A DNA stretch of 64,000 nucleotides from CAZUGA01 sp964619885 (GCA_964619885.1 CAZUGA010000007.1:1-64000), one strand, 5' to 3'; shown: positions 18,212 through 28,010, counted from the first letter of the stretch. Translations and numbers: made by a program. Notes: generated by a model not told the origin, from the sequence alone.

Positions 18212-18394
18212 CCTGGATAACTTGTGTATAACTTATTGATCAATAAATCTTAAAAAGTTTTGCACAAGTTAAAAACATTTAATTATAAAGTTACAAACAA
18301 ATTAGATTTCGAATTATTCGTTGAAATTTAAAAACTTTTCTAAATTTCTAGAGCTATCAACAGGACTAATAATCATAATAAATTAAATAGATTA
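18212..18394. other. Candidate replication origin oriC (dnaA-dnaN gap)
   Basis: A 183-base, very AT-rich gap. TGTGTATAA (18223-18231) is an exact match on the minus strand to the DnaA box TTATNCACA. TTTTGCACA (18258-18266) matches 8 of 9 in the opposite orientation. CTATCAACA near 18350 matches 7 of 9. The first two lie in an inverted repeat (AACTTGTG / CACAAGTT) with TTGATCAA between them. The block lies just right of the switch from minus- to plus-strand genes, as expected near an origin. Few boxes are present for a full oriC, so the assignment is probable, not certain. Confidence 0.6.
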
Positions 18395-19495
18395 ATGATA
18401 TTTACTATAAAGCAAAGCGATATCGTATACGCTCTCCAACATATAGTTGGTGTAATAGAGCGGAAACAAACTATGGCTATTTTGTCAAATGTTTTAGTCA
18501 ACGTAAAAATTGATTTTATCGAAATTACAGGTACTGATTTAGAAATTCAATTAATCGCTATATCAAAATCAAATGTTGAACAAGAAGGTCAAGTAACTGT
18601 TCCAGCAAGAAAACTTCTAGATATTTGTAAATTGCTTCCGGAGACTGCAAGCATACGTGTTCAATTAACAAGAGATAAGTTAAATCTGAGTTCTGGTAGG
18701 AGCAGATTTAAACTAAGTACAATTAATGCAAAAGAATATCCTGATTTTTCTACGGGTGATTATTTATACGAATTATCCTTCAATAGTAAAAAATTTAGAA
18801 CATTATTGAAAAAAACAAGTTATTGTATGGCTAATCAGGATGTTAGGTATTTTTTAAATGGATTATTATTGCAAGTTTCGGGGTCTAATATCACAGGTGT
18901 TGCGTCTGATGGACACCGTTTAGCTCTATACCGAGAAATACTTGAATCCCCCATTTCTGAAGATATTCAAATAATCCTTCCTAGAAAAGGCGTCTTAGAA
19001 TTAGCAAGAATTCTAGAAATATTGGACGAAAATATTAATCTCAGAATATCATCTAATACCGTGGAAGTATTATGCGGTAATATTTTATTTTCTTCGAAAT
19101 TAATAGACGGTAAGTTTCCAGATTTTAAGAATGTTTTTGATCAAAATATATCACGATCATTCTTATTTTCGACTAAAGAGATTAAAGCAACATTAGCCCG
19201 TATTTCCGTATTATCGAATGAAATATTACGTAGTATTACTCTTAATTTTTCAAATAACATATTAAAAATAAGTTCCAACAATACGGAACATGAAGAAGGA
19301 TATGAGGAAATTGATATTGATTACGAAGGAGACAATTTCGAAGTTGCTTTTAATTCTGGATACTTATTAGATGCAATAAATAATGTTGATTCAGATAACG
19401 TGAGTTTAATGTTTACCGAAAAAACTAATATTTGCTTAATCGAAGATCAAGTCGATAAAAACCTTACATTTGTAGTTATGCCCATGAGGTTGTAA
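18395..19495 (+). CDS. dnaN: DNA polymerase III beta sliding clamp
   Basis: 366 residues, the usual length, with three clamp domains. The C-terminus LTFVVMPMRL is the conserved MPMRL ending. The gene is strikingly AT-rich with many Lys/Ile/Asn codons compared with dnaA and gyrB, but the protein family is unmistakable (SGRSRFKLSTINAKEYPDF; GVASDGHRLALY). No good ribosome binding site precedes the ATG. It tethers replicative polymerases to DNA. Confidence 0.97.
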   Translation: MIFTIKQSDIVYALQHIVGVIERKQTMAILSNVLVNVKIDFIEITGTDLEIQLIAISKSNVEQEGQVTVPARKLLDICKLLPETASIRVQLTRDKLNLSSGRSRFKLSTINAKEYPDFSTGDYLYELSFNSKKFRTLLKKTSYCMANQDVRYFLNGLLLQVSGSNITGVASDGHRLALYREILESPISEDIQIILPRKGVLELARILEILDENINLRISSNTVEVLCGNILFSSKLIDGKFPDFKNVFDQNISRSFLFSTKEIKATLARISVLSNEILRSITLNFSNNILKISSNNTEHEEGYEEIDIDYEGDNFEVAFNSGYLLDAINNVDSDNVSLMFTEKTNICLIEDQVDKNLTFVVMPMRL

Positions 19496-19549
19496 AAATA
19501 AAAATTAAATTTTCTTTTTTCATTGAATTTGAGCGATAGATATTGTGAC

Positions 19550-20623
19550 ATGCGGGTAAATTCAATTGAAATTAAAAAATTTAGAAATATTACGTATACC
19601 AAGTTTGATATTAATCAAAATCTAAATGTATTTTTCGGAGCCAATGCTAGCGGTAAAACTTCCATTCTAGAGGCAATATATTTACTTAGCAATGGAAGTT
19701 CTTTTAGAACCAAAAAACTTAAAGAAGTTATTCAATTTGGCTCTACTAGGTTATTTGTAAAGGGAATTGTCGGGAATCAAGATGAGGTTCCGATTAATAT
19801 AGGAATTTCGATTGGTAATAACTATCGAAAAATCAATATATCAGGTGAAGAGATTGTTTCTAGAGCCGAATTAGCTCAGCATTTACCCGTACAAGTAGTT
19901 AATCCGGGTAGCTTTTTGGTATTAGAGGGCTCGCCAGTTTTTAGGCGACAATTTTTGGATTGGGGGATTTTCTATTTACAATCATCTTTTATAGGAGATT
20001 GGAAGAAATTTAAAAGAGCACTATCTCAAAGAAATATTCTTCTCAAGAAAGATAAGCTTAAAAGTATAGAGATTTGGGATTTTGAATTAGCCAAATACGG
20101 TACAATAGTCAACGAATATAGAGAGCAATATTTGACTGAACTTAAACCCTATTTTGTTGAAATTTCTAAAGAGTTTTTGCCTTCTTTAAATTTTGATTTT
20201 CGCTATACCCCGGGCTGGGATACTAAATATGAGTATTCAGAAGTCTTAGTCAAAGAAAAAAGAAGGGATAGATATAGTGGTTTTACCCAAAGTGGGCCGC
20301 ATAAAGCAGATTTTGAAGTTTTGGTTGAAAATCAATCGGCAAAAAAATATATATCTAGAGGGCAATTGAAAATATTGTTAATGGCTTTAAAGATTGCGCA
20401 ACTCGAATTGTTAAAGTCAAAATTAAAAAAACATGGTTGTTTTCTGATAGATGATATTTGTGCAGAATTGGATCATGTTAATCTTGAAAAACTTAAAGGC
20501 TTTATCAATGAAATTGATCTTCAATGTTTTGTAACAGGGTTGGAAAAAACAAGTTTAGGAATAATTGATCAAAGAAATTCTTCGGAATTTGAAATTAATA
20601 ACGGATGTATATCACCCGTATAA
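19550..20623 (+). CDS. recF: DNA replication and repair protein RecF
   Basis: SMC-like ATPase with Walker A GANASGKTS, signature-like segment SGPHKADFEV and Walker B region CFLIDDICAELD. It loads RecA on gapped DNA with RecO and RecR. The ATG before RVNSIEIKKFRN is chosen because it places the conserved RNI-type start near residue 12; an upstream TTG would add 9 residues. Like dnaN it is very AT-rich. 55 bases separate it from dnaN. Confidence 0.95.
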   Translation: MRVNSIEIKKFRNITYTKFDINQNLNVFFGANASGKTSILEAIYLLSNGSSFRTKKLKEVIQFGSTRLFVKGIVGNQDEVPINIGISIGNNYRKINISGEEIVSRAELAQHLPVQVVNPGSFLVLEGSPVFRRQFLDWGIFYLQSSFIGDWKKFKRALSQRNILLKKDKLKSIEIWDFELAKYGTIVNEYREQYLTELKPYFVEISKEFLPSLNFDFRYTPGWDTKYEYSEVLVKEKRRDRYSGFTQSGPHKADFEVLVENQSAKKYISRGQLKILLMALKIAQLELLKSKLKKHGCFLIDDICAELDHVNLEKLKGFINEIDLQCFVTGLEKTSLGIIDQRNSSEFEINNGCISPV

Positions 20624-20642
20624 TCCAAATTAGGGTAAATAG

Positions 20643-23066
20643 ATGACCTCAGAAACTGATAATTACGACAGTACGAATATACGGGTACTCAAAGGTCTGG
20701 ATGCCGTCAGAAAAAGACCAGGAATGTACATCGGTGATACAGATGATGGGACGGGTTTGCATCATTTGGTTTTTGAAGTTGTAGATAATTCTATAGATGA
20801 AGCGTTAGCGGGTTTTTGTACGGAAGTCAGTGTAACAATACATTCGGATGGTGCGGTTACCGTTTCGGATGACGGTCGAGGAATACCGGTAGATATCCAT
20901 GAAGATGAAGGTCGTTCTGCCGCAGAAGTGATAATGACAGTTTTGCACGCAGGGGGAAAGTTTGATGATAACGCATACAAAGTTTCCGGCGGTTTACACG
21001 GTGTTGGCGTATCGGTCGTTAACGCGTTATCTGAAGAACTCACATTGATAGTTCGAAAAGATGGCAAAAAGTATCAACAGGAATATGTGTTGGGAGAACC
21101 GCAATCAGACCTGAAAGTGGTTGGTTCTTCTACAAAAACAGGGACTATTTTAAAATTTAGACCGAGTAAAATTATTTTTTCAGATGTTGAATTTCATTAC
21201 GATATTTTAGCCAAACGTTTGCGCGAACTTTCATTTTTGAACTCGGGAGTTCGGATTAAATTGTCCGATGAACGTACGGATAGAATTGATATTTTTGAAT
21301 TTGAAGGAGGTATAAAGGCTTTTGTTGAGCATTTAAATAGAAAGAAAAACCCTTTAACCCAAGAAGTAATTTACCTATTCGCAGAAAAAGACCAAATTGG
21401 TGTTGAAATCGCGTTACAGTGGAATGATTCCTATCAGGAAAATATTTTTTGTTACACGAATAACATTCCACAACGGGATGGGGGGACTCACCTGGCTGGT
21501 TTTCGAGGTGCATTGACTCGCACATTGAATCAATATATTGAGTCCCAGGTGTCACTAAAAAAGCAAAAAGTAAATACCACGGGTGATGATGCAAGGGAAG
21601 GGTTGACGGCAGTTTTATCGGTTAAAGTTCCGGATCCTAAATTCTCTTCACAGACGAAAGACAAATTAGTTTCGTCGGAAGTTAAAGCGGTTGTTGAATC
21701 AAGTATGAGTGAGAAACTACAGGAATACCTGCTGGAAAATCCGGCAGCTGCTAAACAAATAGCTGGAAAGATGGTAGAGGCCGCGAGAGCGAGGGAAGCG
21801 GCACGTAAAGCAAGGGAAATGACTCGTAGAAAGACTGCACTGGATATCGCGGGACTACCCGGAAAATTAGCAGATTGCCAAGAAAAAGATCCTGCTAATT
21901 CTGAGCTTTTCATCGTGGAGGGCGATTCGGCCGGAGGTTCTGCAAAGCAAGGCAGAGACAGGCGAACACAAGCGATACTCCCATTGAAGGGGAAAATATT
22001 AAACGTAGAGCGTGCGAGGTTCGATAAAATGTTGTCCTCGGAGGAAGTTGGGACGCTTATCACGGCGTTGGGATGCGGAATTGGTAAAGAAGAATACGAT
22101 CCCGATAAACTCAGATATCATAGAATAATAATAATGACTGATGCTGATGTCGATGGGTCTCATATTAGAACATTGTTGTTGACATTTTTTTATAGACAAA
22201 TGCCAGAGCTTATCGAACGCGGCCATATTTACATTGCGCAACCGCCACTATACAAAATAAAAAAAGGCAAACAAGAACAGTACGCTAAAGACGACGCAGA
22301 GTTGAACGATTATTTGATACAGTTGGCTTTAGGCAAAGCAGAATTCCTTGTAAATGAATCAGATCCACCGATCTCTGGTGTAGCGCTGGAAAAATTGGTT
22401 AAGGAATATCTGAACGTAGTTGATGTTGTAACTCGACATAGTCACCATTATGGGGAAGATATATTGTGGAGCTTACTCGGTCTGCCAGAGATAAACATAG
22501 AAAAATTCGACGACAAGGGTTTTATAGAGGAATGGGGATCGGAATTCGAACAGTATCTTAATGTTAAAGGAACTTCTAGTAGCGAATACCAATGTAAAGT
22601 TGTTTTTTTCGGTGATAATGAAGATAGGTTCGAAATCCTAGTTAATCAACGTCGTCACGGAATAAACAGAACGATAAATATTAAGAGCAGTTTATTCGAA
22701 TCTAAAGATTATAAAATTCTTGTAGATTTTGCCGATCAAACGCGTGATTTATTTAATGATGCAACAACAATTAAATTAGGAGAAAAACGAAATTTGGTCT
22801 CGGATTTTACCAGCTTGTACGGATGGTTGATGACAGAAGCAAAGAAAGGACAACACATTCAGCGATATAAAGGACTGGGTGAAATGAATCCAGATCAATT
22901 ATGGGAGACGACGCTTGATTCTAATTCTAGAATTTTGCTACAAGTTACTATAGAAGACGCAATTGCTTCGGATGAGGTATTTACTACGTTAATGGGGGAA
23001 GAGGTTGAGCCACGTAGGGAATTCATTGAGCGTAATGCGCTGCAAGTAGCTAATTTGGATATTTAA
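20643..23066 (+). CDS. gyrB: DNA gyrase subunit B
   Basis: 807 residues. GHKL ATPase (residues 1-220, EVVDNSIDEALAG and HGVGVSVVNALS), transducer, then TOPRIM (EGDSAGGSAKQGRDR; DADVDGSHIR) and the C-terminal part with the gammaproteobacterial insert, finishing with QRYKGLGEMNPDQLWETT. Introduces negative supercoils with GyrA. Follows recF by 19 bases. Confidence 0.98.
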   Translation: MTSETDNYDSTNIRVLKGLDAVRKRPGMYIGDTDDGTGLHHLVFEVVDNSIDEALAGFCTEVSVTIHSDGAVTVSDDGRGIPVDIHEDEGRSAAEVIMTVLHAGGKFDDNAYKVSGGLHGVGVSVVNALSEELTLIVRKDGKKYQQEYVLGEPQSDLKVVGSSTKTGTILKFRPSKIIFSDVEFHYDILAKRLRELSFLNSGVRIKLSDERTDRIDIFEFEGGIKAFVEHLNRKKNPLTQEVIYLFAEKDQIGVEIALQWNDSYQENIFCYTNNIPQRDGGTHLAGFRGALTRTLNQYIESQVSLKKQKVNTTGDDAREGLTAVLSVKVPDPKFSSQTKDKLVSSEVKAVVESSMSEKLQEYLLENPAAAKQIAGKMVEAARAREAARKAREMTRRKTALDIAGLPGKLADCQEKDPANSELFIVEGDSAGGSAKQGRDRRTQAILPLKGKILNVERARFDKMLSSEEVGTLITALGCGIGKEEYDPDKLRYHRIIIMTDADVDGSHIRTLLLTFFYRQMPELIERGHIYIAQPPLYKIKKGKQEQYAKDDAELNDYLIQLALGKAEFLVNESDPPISGVALEKLVKEYLNVVDVVTRHSHHYGEDILWSLLGLPEINIEKFDDKGFIEEWGSEFEQYLNVKGTSSSEYQCKVVFFGDNEDRFEILVNQRRHGINRTINIKSSLFESKDYKILVDFADQTRDLFNDATTIKLGEKRNLVSDFTSLYGWLMTEAKKGQHIQRYKGLGEMNPDQLWETTLDSNSRILLQVTIEDAIASDEVFTTLMGEEVEPRREFIERNALQVANLDI

Positions 23067-23079
23067 ATGTTCCAATACT

Positions 23080-23874
23080 ATGGATAGCTATCTTTATCTG
23101 TTAAAAGATGTGTTAGATAATGGATCTAAAAGAAAAGATAGAACAGGCACGGGTACTCTTAGTGTTTTTGGTAGGCAACTTCGTTTTGATCTTAATGATG
23201 GGTTTCCTCTTCTGACAACCAAGCGATTACACTTTGAATCAATACTGCACGAACTAATTTGGTTTTTATCCGGAGAAACCAATATTCGGTATCTCAAAAA
23301 AAATAATGTTTCGATCTGGGATGAGTGGGCAGATGAGAATGGAGATTTGGGAGATGTCTATGGAAAACAATGGCGGGCTTGGGAAACTAATGATGGACGA
23401 CACATAGATCAAATAGAGGGAGTTATCGAACAGATACAAAACAACCCAAATTCAAGGAGACTATTAGTCAATGCGTGGAATGTCGGTGTGATTAGTCGGA
23501 TGGCACTTCCACCCTGCCATTTTGCTTTCCAGTTCTATGTAAACGAGCGAAAGTTGTCCTGTATGTTTAGCATGCGTTCCATAGATATCTTTTTGGGGTT
23601 ACCTTTCAATATCGCAAGTTATGCTTTGTTAACGCACATGGTAGCGGAACAATGTGATTTAGCCGCTGGAGATCTTATTTGGAGTGGCGGTGATGTGCAC
23701 TTGTATGTAAATCATATTGAACAAGCTAGAGAGCAGATCGCAAGGACGCCGTATAAACTACCCGAACTTCAGCTTAAAACAAGGCCGAAATGTATTTTTG
23801 AATACAAACATGAAGATTTTCAATTAGTCGATTATCGAGCCCATCCGCATATACCCGCACCTATCGCTGTTTGA
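23080..23874 (+). CDS. thyA: Thymidylate synthase ThyA
   Basis: 264 residues, identical in length to the E. coli enzyme. The catalytic Cys is in MALPPCHFAFQFYV; the nucleotide-binding RRLLVNAWN and folate-site DRTGTGT segments are present. It converts dUMP and methylene-tetrahydrofolate to dTMP and dihydrofolate; the product folate is recycled by the folA gene just downstream. It starts 13 bases after gyrB and may be co-transcribed with it. Confidence 0.97.
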   Translation: MDSYLYLLKDVLDNGSKRKDRTGTGTLSVFGRQLRFDLNDGFPLLTTKRLHFESILHELIWFLSGETNIRYLKKNNVSIWDEWADENGDLGDVYGKQWRAWETNDGRHIDQIEGVIEQIQNNPNSRRLLVNAWNVGVISRMALPPCHFAFQFYVNERKLSCMFSMRSIDIFLGLPFNIASYALLTHMVAEQCDLAAGDLIWSGGDVHLYVNHIEQAREQIARTPYKLPELQLKTRPKCIFEYKHEDFQLVDYRAHPHIPAPIAV

Positions 23875-23880
23875 TTATTG

Positions 23881-23900
23881 ATTGTTTCACGTGAAACAAT
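23881..23900. other. parS: parS centromere site bound by ParB
   Basis: A perfect 20-base palindrome, ATTGTTTCACGTGAAACAAT, containing the canonical parS core TGTTTCACGTGAAACA (23883-23898) with no mismatch. ParB/Spo0J loads at such sites to segregate chromosome origins. It lies in the thyA-folA gap, about 5.5 kb from the putative oriC. No other full match was seen in the window. parA and parB are not in the window. Confidence 0.9.
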
Positions 23901-23938
23901 CATCGTGTTTAGCCATTATACCCATGGTAAATGTTCGA

Positions 23939-24430
23939 ATGAAAGTATCTATTGTTGCAGCTATTGCAAAGAACAATGTAATTGGTTTAGATAATGCGAT
24001 GCCATGGTATTTGCCTGAAGATTTGCGAAATTTCAGGCGCATTACCATCGGTAAACCTATACTTATGGGCCGAATAACCTTTGAATCTTTGGGAAAGCGC
24101 CTCCCGGGCCGGGCAAATATCGTAATCTCCAAACAGAGCGAGGGGTTAAAGTCGAAGGGTTGCAGGGTTTTTGGAAGTATCGAAGATGCATTGGCCAAAT
24201 ACGGTACTTCCGAAGAAATTATGGTAATAGGCGGAGAATCAATCTACCGACAGACATTGCCATTGACTGATCGGATGTATCTTACGATGATAGAAAAAAA
24301 TTACGATGGCGATACGTATTTCCCGATATTTGAAGCATCCGAATGGGCCGAAATTAGCAACCAGAAATTGATAGGTGGAGAAGAGATACCTTATCGGAAT
24401 GTAATTCTCGATAGAAAATCACGCGACTAA
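23939..24430 (+). CDS. folA: Dihydrofolate reductase
   Basis: 163 residues. MKVSIVAAIAKNNVIGLDNAMPW and LPEDLRNFRRITIGKPILMGRITFESLG contain the catalytic acidic residue and folate/NADPH contacts; VIGGESIY is the second cofactor loop. It regenerates tetrahydrofolate from ThyA product. The ATG chosen gives the normal N-terminus. The frame is open upstream to a TTG inside the parS palindrome, but the added residues (FHVKQ...) encode the site, not protein. Confidence 0.95.
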   Translation: MKVSIVAAIAKNNVIGLDNAMPWYLPEDLRNFRRITIGKPILMGRITFESLGKRLPGRANIVISKQSEGLKSKGCRVFGSIEDALAKYGTSEEIMVIGGESIYRQTLPLTDRMYLTMIEKNYDGDTYFPIFEASEWAEISNQKLIGGEEIPYRNVILDRKSRD

Positions 24431-24443
24431 ATCAATCAACAAG

Positions 24444-25271
24444 CTATGTTTTTACCGGCATGTTTTGAGGGCATTTTAAACTAATCCTATAAATCTCTTG
24501 CCCATCGAGTCGAAGAGCAGATAAGCATCCTCCCCATAAGCATCCGGTGTCTATACCGTATATGCCATTTTTAGCATAAAACCCGAGAGTAGACCAATGG
24601 CCAAATAGGATATCTACATCTTTGTTTTTTCTTTCGGGATGATCAAACCAGGGGATTAACGATCGTTTCTGGTCCGCAGGGTGACAATTCGACTTAAAAT
24701 CTAGATTCCCAGCGCGGTTACAATATCGCATACGCGTTAAGCAATTGGTTATGTATCTAATTTTGTCCCAATCCTTCAGATTAGCTGACCATTTCGAAGG
24801 AGAATCGCCGTACATTTCATCAAAAAATTCTTTGACTGAATCACCACGCAGAATTTTCTCTACCAATTTGGCGTTTTCAACAGCGAAATTCAGATTCCAG
24901 TCTGGCGGTAAACCTGCGTGTACAAGACAAAAATTATTTTCTACATAAATTAGTGGCCGGTAACGCAACCAATCCATCAATTCAGCACAATCGGGCGCGT
25001 TCAGGACGGGTGCTAATGTATCTTTTTTTTTCGGATTTTTACCTTTCGTGTACAACGCTAGCAAATGTAAATCGTGATTTCCTAAAACAGTAACAGCGCT
25101 ATTTCCTAAAGATTTAATAAATCTCAGGGTTTCGAGAGACTTCGGTCCACGATTAACCAGGTCCCCGGTAAACCATAGCCGGTCACGATCTGAATCAAAA
25201 TTAATTTTAGCTAATAGGATTTGTAATTCGTCAAAGCAACCTTGTATGTCGCCAATTGCGTACAGCGCCAT
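24444..25271 (-). CDS. apaH: Bis(5'-nucleosyl)-tetraphosphatase, symmetrical (ApaH)
   Basis: 275 residues of the calcineurin-like phosphoesterase fold: GDIQG, GDLVNRG, GNHD and later GHW metal-binding motifs. Cleaves Ap4A to two ADP and removes Np4N caps from RNA. Upstream apaG is on the same strand 21 bases away, as in E. coli; ksgA, pdxA and surA, which often precede, are absent. Converges with folA over 13 bases. Confidence 0.97.
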   Translation of the reverse strand: MALYAIGDIQGCFDELQILLAKINFDSDRDRLWFTGDLVNRGPKSLETLRFIKSLGNSAVTVLGNHDLHLLALYTKGKNPKKKDTLAPVLNAPDCAELMDWLRYRPLIYVENNFCLVHAGLPPDWNLNFAVENAKLVEKILRGDSVKEFFDEMYGDSPSKWSANLKDWDKIRYITNCLTRMRYCNRAGNLDFKSNCHPADQKRSLIPWFDHPERKNKDVDILFGHWSTLGFYAKNGIYGIDTGCLWGGCLSALRLDGQEIYRISLKCPQNMPVKT

Positions 25272-25292
25272 ATTGATTACCGGACTAATTAG

Positions 25293-25670
25293 TTAGTGTA
25301 GGACTCGCGGTACCGAAAGCGTAAATTGCGGTATATCTGCATCAAAGTACGTGCCCTCATCAGAAAGCATTTGATAGTCGCCCTTCATTATTCCTACGGG
25401 CGTCTCCAATACCGCGGCGCTGGTATATCTGAACAATTCACCAGGTTGAAGATAAGGTTTTTCTCCGACTACGCCTTCGCCATGTACTTCCTGAATCTTC
25501 CCGTTTGCGTCAGTAATCAACCAATGACGGGTAAGTAATTTTGCCGAAATACTGCCGGTATTTTTTATGGTTATCGTATAACCGAACACGTAGCGTTCTG
25601 AGCCGGGCTCCGATTGGGCGTCTAAATAGCGACTATTTGTTAATATTTTTATGCAGTTTTTGGGATTCAT
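25293..25670 (-). CDS. apaG: ApaG (Co2+/Mg2+ efflux protein-type, DUF525)
   Basis: 125 residues with the fibronectin-III-like fold typical of ApaG. Conserved segments: RYVFGYTITIKNTG, LLTRHWLITDANG, VHGEGVVGEKPYLQPGE and TPVGIMKGDYQM. Associated with cobalt resistance and magnesium efflux in Salmonella; mechanism is not settled. Operon with apaH. Confidence 0.95.
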   Translation of the reverse strand: MNPKNCIKILTNSRYLDAQSEPGSERYVFGYTITIKNTGSISAKLLTRHWLITDANGKIQEVHGEGVVGEKPYLQPGELFRYTSAAVLETPVGIMKGDYQMLSDEGTYFDADIPQFTLSVPRVLH

Positions 25671-25884
25671 AATAATGTTTCTTAACCAGTATTGGATTCC
25701 TAGGATGCCAATATATACTAAATTTCATAAAGTACTTTTTAAATCAATTCAAAGTGATTGTATTTGTATTACTAACCTTTTGAGCCACTTTACCTGAATG
25801 ACTAAATTGGTTGGATCAATAGGCTCATATCGTCAGGAGTTGGACTAAACTTGGGATTAATGCCACGCTAATTAATGTTACCAC

Positions 25885-26418
25885 ATGAAACACCGAAGTA
25901 TATTTTGCAATAGGAAAGCTATTAGGCCTATCGTATTGGGGAACGTTTTGTTTCTATTTTTAATAACCATTTCAGATTTTGTAAACGCCGAAAATGTAGA
26001 CAGTTTGTTTGCGCTATCAACCCGGGGTCAACTGGCGAAAGTTGAAGAAATTCTGGCCAAAGACGTAGAAATTGATGGAAAAACGAAGTCAGGCCGAACT
26101 GGATTAATGGGTGCTGCGGCATATGGTAACTATAGGATTGTTAAAACTCTAATTGCTTATGGGGCAGATACAAATATAGCCGATAATAGAGGTTCAACCG
26201 CGTTAATGGATGCGGTTGTATTTGGTCATTTCCAGATCGTTGATTTGTTGATAAAGGCCGGTGCCGATGTTAACGCCGTGGATGCAAAAAACAACACGGT
26301 GCTCGACAAAGCGCAGATAGCTGGCAATAAGGAGATTGTTGCTTTACTCGAAAAATCAGGCGCGGAAGCCGGAGGGTCAGGGGCCAAAAAAGGATCAAAG
26401 AAAAAGAAAACAAAATAA
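25885..26418 (+). CDS. Secreted ankyrin-repeat protein
   Basis: A signal peptide (hydrophobic VLGNVLFLFLITISDFVNA, cleavage near residue 35) is followed by about four ankyrin repeats: DSLFALSTRGQLAKVEEILA, GRTGLMGAAAYGNYRIVKTLIAYGAD, GSTALMDAVVFGHFQIVDLLIKAGAD and NTVLDKAQIAGNKEIVALLEKSGAE. The C-terminus is a highly basic low-complexity tail (KKGSKKKKTK). It is probably periplasmic and mediates protein binding. No operon partner; mpl follows after 89 bases. Confidence 0.8.
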   Translation: MKHRSIFCNRKAIRPIVLGNVLFLFLITISDFVNAENVDSLFALSTRGQLAKVEEILAKDVEIDGKTKSGRTGLMGAAAYGNYRIVKTLIAYGADTNIADNRGSTALMDAVVFGHFQIVDLLIKAGADVNAVDAKNNTVLDKAQIAGNKEIVALLEKSGAEAGGSGAKKGSKKKKTK

Positions 26419-26507
26419 TACGATTATTTTGAGTAGTTTTTAGGGGTCGTTCTGGTAAGATTTGCTCCTTTATATTTAAACAGTCGACTACTTTAAGGGA
26501 AGCAAAT

Positions 26508-27890
26508 TTGCACATTCATATATTGGGGATTTGCGGCACATTTATGGGGGGGGTGGCTCTACTCGCGAGACAAATGGGGCATGATGTCAGCGGTTCCGAT
26601 ACAAACGTCTATCCTCCCATGTCTACGCAATTGATTGATCAAGGAATTACGCTGCAAGATGGATACGCGGCAAAAAATTTACAACCAAAACCGGATCTAG
26701 TTGTTATCGGTAACGCGTTATCACGTGGTAATCCAGAAGTTGAAGCTGTTTTGAACCAAGGGTTAGCTTATGTATCCGGGCCCCAGTGGTTGGGGGAAAA
26801 TCTCCTTCGTGATCGGTGGGTTGTTGGTATTGCCGGAACCCATGGAAAAACGACAACCAGTAGTATGATAGCCTGGATTCTTGAATATGCAGGACTTAAT
26901 CCGGGTTTTTTGATCGGCGGGCTCCCATTGAATCTTGGATTATCGGCTCGTCTGGGTGAAAGCCAATTCTTTGTAGTCGAAGCCGATGAATATGACACAG
27001 CATTTTTCGATAAACGTTCCAAATTTGTGCATTATCGGCCAAAAACAGTTGTTTTAAATAATCTTGAATTTGATCACGCAGATATATTCGAAAATATTGA
27101 GGATATCAAAAGACAATTTCATCATCTAATTCGAACGATTCCAGGTAATGGCCTGATAATCAAACCTCAATACGATAAAGAACTGGTAGAAGTAATTGGG
27201 ATGGGCTGCTGGACCGAGGTTGAAAACACATCGATTGCAAATGGTATTGATAGTTCAGCGCGATGGTCAGCAATTTTAGACGAAACCGATGCTAGTTCTT
27301 TTCAGATTGACAGCAAAGGAGATGTTCTAGGCCGAATAGAATGGACTCTAACCGGCTGTCATAACGTCTATAATGCATTATCCGCGATCGCAAGCGCAAT
27401 GCATCTAGGAGTGGATGCAGAGACTGCTATCGCTGCATTGTGTGAATTTAAGAACGTTAAAAGGCGGATGGAGATACGCGCAACAATCGGCGGTATTACA
27501 CTGTACGATGATTTTGCGCACCACCCTACAGCTATCGCTTCTACTCTTGAAGGGCTGCGTGCTCACGTAAAAACGCAGCGTATAATTGCTATCGTTGAAC
27601 CTGGTTCCAACACGATGCGAGCAGGAGTACACGCGGATGCTTTACCGATATCTATGGAAGCGGCCGATATGGGGATTCTGTATCAACCACTAGAATCGAC
27701 GTTGAATATTGGTGATTACGCAAAGAAAAAAGGGGATCTTAGATTGTTAAACTCAATCGATGGAATCGTTGATCTCGTTTGTCGCGAAGCCCATTCAGGC
27801 GATCATGTTGTATTTATGAGTAACGGTGCATTTGCCGGCATACAGGAACGTGTCGAATCCTTACTGAACAAGCAATTTCCTTCTGGGTAA
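26508..27890 (+). CDS. mpl: UDP-MurNAc:L-Ala-gamma-D-Glu-meso-DAP ligase
   Basis: A 460-residue Mur-ligase with N-terminal HIHILGICGTFMGGVA, central ATP-binding GIAGTHGKTTTSSM and C-terminal domain containing DDFAHHPTAIASTLEGLR. It reattaches recycled murein tripeptide to UDP-MurNAc. The start is TTG, preceded by AAGGGAAG; the next residues align with the family start, so the rare codon is well supported. Confidence 0.95.
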   Translation: MHIHILGICGTFMGGVALLARQMGHDVSGSDTNVYPPMSTQLIDQGITLQDGYAAKNLQPKPDLVVIGNALSRGNPEVEAVLNQGLAYVSGPQWLGENLLRDRWVVGIAGTHGKTTTSSMIAWILEYAGLNPGFLIGGLPLNLGLSARLGESQFFVVEADEYDTAFFDKRSKFVHYRPKTVVLNNLEFDHADIFENIEDIKRQFHHLIRTIPGNGLIIKPQYDKELVEVIGMGCWTEVENTSIANGIDSSARWSAILDETDASSFQIDSKGDVLGRIEWTLTGCHNVYNALSAIASAMHLGVDAETAIAALCEFKNVKRRMEIRATIGGITLYDDFAHHPTAIASTLEGLRAHVKTQRIIAIVEPGSNTMRAGVHADALPISMEAADMGILYQPLESTLNIGDYAKKKGDLRLLNSIDGIVDLVCREAHSGDHVVFMSNGAFAGIQERVESLLNKQFPSG

Positions 27891-28010
27891 CAAATATTTA
27901 GCTTCAATGCGATTGACTTGTTGAGGCATATCCTGTTTGGTGACCTAGTGCTCCGTTCTATATTTACAATCTATTTTCTGGTCTCGATTGTTGTGCTCAA
28001 CCTCTAATGG

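Noticed and set aside
21530..22063. 177-codon minus-strand frame inside gyrB
   Set aside because: Antisense shadow of the TOPRIM-containing region.
23882..23938. In-frame extension of folA to a TTG inside the parS site
   Set aside because: It encodes residues absent from dihydrofolate reductases; the sequence is explained by the ParB site.
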